From an uncultured Rikenellaceae bacterium (GTDB lineage: Bacteria; Bacteroidota; Bacteroidia; Bacteroidales; Rikenellaceae): a stretch of 12,344 bases of DNA. Position numbers and translations under genes: made by a program. Positions 12,011 through 12,344 of the stretch are shown here, piece after piece (positions within the stretch are counted from its first letter, which is position 1; the number at the start of each line of letters is the position of its first letter). The notes under the pieces were generated by a model that searched no databases, had not been told where the DNA came from, and was given only the letters and a program-made list of their open reading frames with translations. Location of the stretch: assembly GCA_947054185.1 (NCBI GenBank), contig CAMRVW010000055.1, forward strand, positions 1-12,344, read 5' to 3'.

Positions 12011-12344
12011 CGCAAAGCACGACGGAGAGGGCCGACCGCAGGTCGGCCGCATGGGGGCGGATTCGGGGCCGATGGTGTGATGAGTGAGATTTTGGGCGTG
12101 GGTGGGCCCGAGAGAGACGGGCGGCACCTTGGGTTGGTTGGGGTGCCGTGCCTTTAGTGTGGAGGAGAGCGGCGCGGAGCCTGCGGAGGGCTAAGGTGGG
12201 GAGGTAATAAGCGGTGTGAGTGGGATTAATTCACTGCGATATATATTGCTGTGCGGTGTGCGGCCCTCCGTTGGGGCGGAGGCTCAGGGCCGCGCGGGCT
12301 TTCGTTGCTCAGCCCGGTCACAACGAAATTTTTGTTACGTAACA
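12011..12344. other. Gene-free, G-rich region with several potential hairpins
   Basis: I see no credible coding sequence here; the one minus-strand frame across 11873-12127 has no family resemblance and crosses the repeat. The plus strand is markedly G-rich between 12050 and 12215. Potential helices are GGCCGACC/GGTCGGCC (12030-12048, three-base loop), CGGCACC/GGTGCCG (12122-12148), GCGGCCC/GGGCCGC (12260-12293) enclosing CTCCG/CGGAG, and the two overlapping helices at 12295-12328. It could be a structured non-coding RNA, a GC-rich repeat, or spacer. None of the hallmark sequences of RNase P RNA or tRNA is visible. Confidence 0.5.
12295..12333 (+). terminator. Possible terminator or pseudoknot with overlapping helices
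   Basis: TTTCGTTG (12300-12307) pairs with CAACGAAA (12321-12328), followed by TTTTT (12329-12333), a terminator-like layout on the plus strand. A second helix, CGGGCT (12295-12300) with AGCCCG (12311-12316), interleaves with it: each has one arm in the other's loop. The two could form a pseudoknot or exclude each other as in an attenuator. No gene in the window obviously needs a terminator here. Confidence 0.4.

Noticed and set aside
11873..12127. Minus-strand open frame of 84 codons
   Set aside because: It runs through the diverged half of the repeat element and the G-rich spacer, with low-complexity Pro/Cys/Ser content and no family resemblance.
12011..12344. RNase P RNA or tmRNA
   Set aside because: The region is structured and GC-rich, but the conserved sequence blocks of RNase P RNA and the tRNA-like ends of tmRNA are missing on both strands.

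Overview
This window carries the distal half of the spc ribosomal-protein operon and the alpha operon of a Bacteroidetes bacterium, most likely of the order Bacteroidales. Three observations support this. The S8, L36, S4, L17 and RpoA sequences are of the Bacteroidales type. secY, map, infA and rpmJ lie in the usual order. A textbook Bacteroidetes sigma-ABfr promoter (TTTG, 19 bp, TAnnTTTG) sits ahead of rpsH. Genus cannot be named from the sequence alone.

Layout: positions 1-205 hold one half of a palindromic repeat element. Positions 206-1234 (minus) are galE. Positions 1354-2920 (minus) hold three tightly packed genes: a DUF4417 protein and two small proteins of unknown function. Positions 2921-3319 are a divergent regulatory region with a strong promoter and hairpins. 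Positions 3320-11605 (plus) hold rpsH, rplF, rplR, rpsE, rpmD, rplO, secY, map, infA, rpmJ, rpsM, rpsK, rpsD, rpoA and rplQ, probably one long transcription unit, closed by a strong intrinsic terminator at 11627-11661. Positions 11662-12010 are a full symmetric copy of the repeat element. Positions 12011-12344 are gene-free, G-rich on the plus strand, and dense with potential hairpins.

The plus-strand genes supply parts of both ribosomal subunits (S8, S5, S13, S11, S4; L6, L18, L30, L15, L36, L17), initiation factor 1, RNA polymerase alpha, the SecY translocon pore, and the methionine aminopeptidase that trims nascent chains. The minus-strand genes do not belong to that machinery: galE is sugar-nucleotide metabolism and the DUF4417 trio is uncharacterised.

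Two points stand out. First, the spc operon is split. rpsN and rplE, which normally precede rpsH, are absent, and rpsH heads a new unit with its own promoter and a structured leader. Second, an apparently undescribed repeat family flanks the gene block. It has an almost invariant imperfect hairpin at its centre. On each side come a spacer, a GC-rich core of about 42 bp with two potential hairpins, and an array of 17-22 bp repeats. The copies lie directly after the 3' ends of galE and rplQ, and are inverted relative to each other across about 11.6 kb.
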